This document shows positions 63,328 to 64,000 of a stretch of 64,000 bases of DNA, in pieces. Position 1 is the stretch's first letter; every line of letters starts with the position of its first letter. The notes beneath the pieces are model-generated. The model saw nothing but the letters and a program-made list of their open reading frames with translations, was not told the DNA's origin and did not search any database. A program made the translations under genes and the position numbers. Origin of the DNA: Chachezhania antarctica (GTDB lineage Bacteria > Pseudomonadota > Alphaproteobacteria > Rhodobacterales > Rhodobacteraceae); contig NZ_QZEX01000002.1 in the NCBI RefSeq assembly GCF_003646465.1, positions 576,472-640,471 of the forward strand, in the 5' to 3' direction.

Positions 63328-64000
63328 ATGTCAGAAAAACCGGCACGGGGCCTTTTCCGGGCATTGGCCTTCATCGCGTTGTTCTTGTTTTCCACTGTGT
63401 CCGTTTCCAATGCACAGTCGTCCTCCGGGACAGATCCCGATGCGACGGCCTGGATCCAGATCGAATCCCTGCCCAGCCAGGCGCTCGCCCTCGCGCGGGC
63501 CGAAAGCTATGCAAGGACGCTGGACCGCGTGAACGCCTTCGACCTGGGCAATGGCTGGTTCGGCGTCATGCTGGGCCCCTACCCCCCGGACCAGGCGGTC
63601 ACCCTGATCAACCAGCTGGTGTCCGAAGGCCGGGTCCCGGGCGACAGCTACCTGACGGCCGCGGGCTCCATCCGCGAACGGATCTACCCGGCGCCCGGCG
63701 CGGCCCCGGCCCAGCCGGACCCCACCGCCCCCGTGGCCGAAGCGGACCCCACACCGACACCCGAACCGCCGCAGGAAACCCGCAGCGAAGCGCTCCGCGG
63801 CGAACGCCTGCTGACCCAGGAAGAACGCTTCGACCTCCAGCGCGCACTGCGGGCCGAAGGTGTCTATGCCGCCGGGATCGACGGCGCTTTCGGCCGCGGC
63901 ACCCGCAGCGCCATGCGCGCGTGGCAGCAGTCCCGCGGATACGAGGACACGGGCATCCTGACCACCCGCCAGCGCGACGAGCTGATGCGCGCCTACAACG
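63328..64000 (+). CDS. Exported SPOR-like/peptidoglycan-binding protein (cut by the window edge)
   Basis: The first 224 codons of a gene that runs off the right edge. A signal peptide (about residues 1-29, ending SNA) is followed by a SPOR-like module (WIQIESLPSQALALARAESYARTL, then GNGWFGVMLGPYPPDQA), a Pro/Ala/Glu-rich linker (about 128-150) and a peptidoglycan_binding_1 domain (FDLQRALRAEGVYAAGIDGAFGRGTRSAMRAWQ). It should bind cell-wall glycan in the periplasm; the missing C-terminal part may carry a catalytic domain. An ATG 45 bp upstream is in frame but spoils the signal peptide. Confidence 0.75.
   Translation, partial: MSEKPARGLFRALAFIALFLFSTVSVSNAQSSSGTDPDATAWIQIESLPSQALALARAESYARTLDRVNAFDLGNGWFGVMLGPYPPDQAVTLINQLVSEGRVPGDSYLTAAGSIRERIYPAPGAAPAQPDPTAPVAEADPTPTPEPPQETRSEALRGERLLTQEERFDLQRALRAEGVYAAGIDGAFGRGTRSAMRAWQQSRGYEDTGILTTRQRDELMRAYN

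Noticed and set aside
63290-63532. 80-codon frame at the right edge
   Set aside because: Another frame of the same stretch encodes a signal peptide plus SPOR-like and peptidoglycan-binding domains running off the edge.

Overview
The window is about 64 kb of GC-rich DNA (roughly two thirds G+C by eye) packed with genes on both strands. Gene families and gene order point to an alphaproteobacterium of the order Rhodobacterales (Roseobacter/Paracoccaceae type). The evidence is a fused trpE(G), a yfgM-bamB-der cluster, DUF6446 between glyQ and glyS, TRAP transporters, a Hint-domain protein, a TTAA-N7-TTAA CtrA box and a GAAC-N7-GAAC LexA box of the alphaproteobacterial kind. The genus cannot be fixed from the sequence alone. 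I see no rRNA, tRNA, CRISPR array, insertion sequence or prophage, so this looks like core chromosome with a few accessory modules.

Layout. 1-4 kb: yfgM-like gene, bamB and der (outer-membrane assembly and ribosome assembly), all leftward. 4.7-9.9 kb: an RND efflux adaptor/permease pair behind a long leader with operator-like dyads. 10.3-15.1 kb: an Atm1-type ABC exporter with a small companion gene, a VOC-like protein and a LysM envelope protein. 15.2-19.3 kb: a LOG-family gene, then a leftward four-gene set (EF-hand protein, ECF sigma factor, putative single-span anti-sigma factor, Spy/CnrX-like periplasmic protein), then DUF983 and NUDIX genes. 19.4-24.4 kb: DMT exporter, fatty-acid desaturase, XRE regulator and chemoreceptor. 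24.5-27.9 kb: an ImuA-like gene under a LexA box, then acpP, fabG and fabD. 28-31.7 kb: a cytochrome b561-YceI fusion, a secreted YceI protein and the rpsF-rpsR-rplI operon.

31.8-37.3 kb: DUF1330, a lytic transglycosylase lipoprotein, a complete TRAP transporter (dctP, dctQ, dctM) and an aldo/keto reductase. 37.3-42.3 kb: trpE(G) with a possible Trp-containing leader peptide, DUF2244, yqeY and carA. 42.4-48.4 kb: a glycosyltransferase with an N-terminal MshEN-like domain behind a CtrA box, a GntR regulator divergent from a HAD nucleotidase, a UbiH-type hydroxylase and a Hint-domain protein. 48.4-52.2 kb: two overlapping Lrp/AsnC genes divergent from ilvC, a DMT exporter and a hemerythrin-like protein. 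52.3-56.4 kb: folB (with an unusual C-terminal kinase-like extension), folP, glmM and a SleB-type cell-wall hydrolase. 56.6-63.1 kb: a divergent PPDK-like gene and glyQ-DUF6446-glyS. The right edge cuts a SPOR/peptidoglycan-binding protein.

The most notable non-coding signal is a dispersed stem-loop family with three copies. Each copy lies about 50-60 bp beyond the stop codon of a gene and is oriented with that gene. The two arms of each copy match each other even where the copies differ. The best candidates for less-described biology are this element, the EF-hand/ECF module, the CtrA-box MshEN-glycosyltransferase fusion, and FolB fused to a degenerate amino-acid-kinase-like domain.
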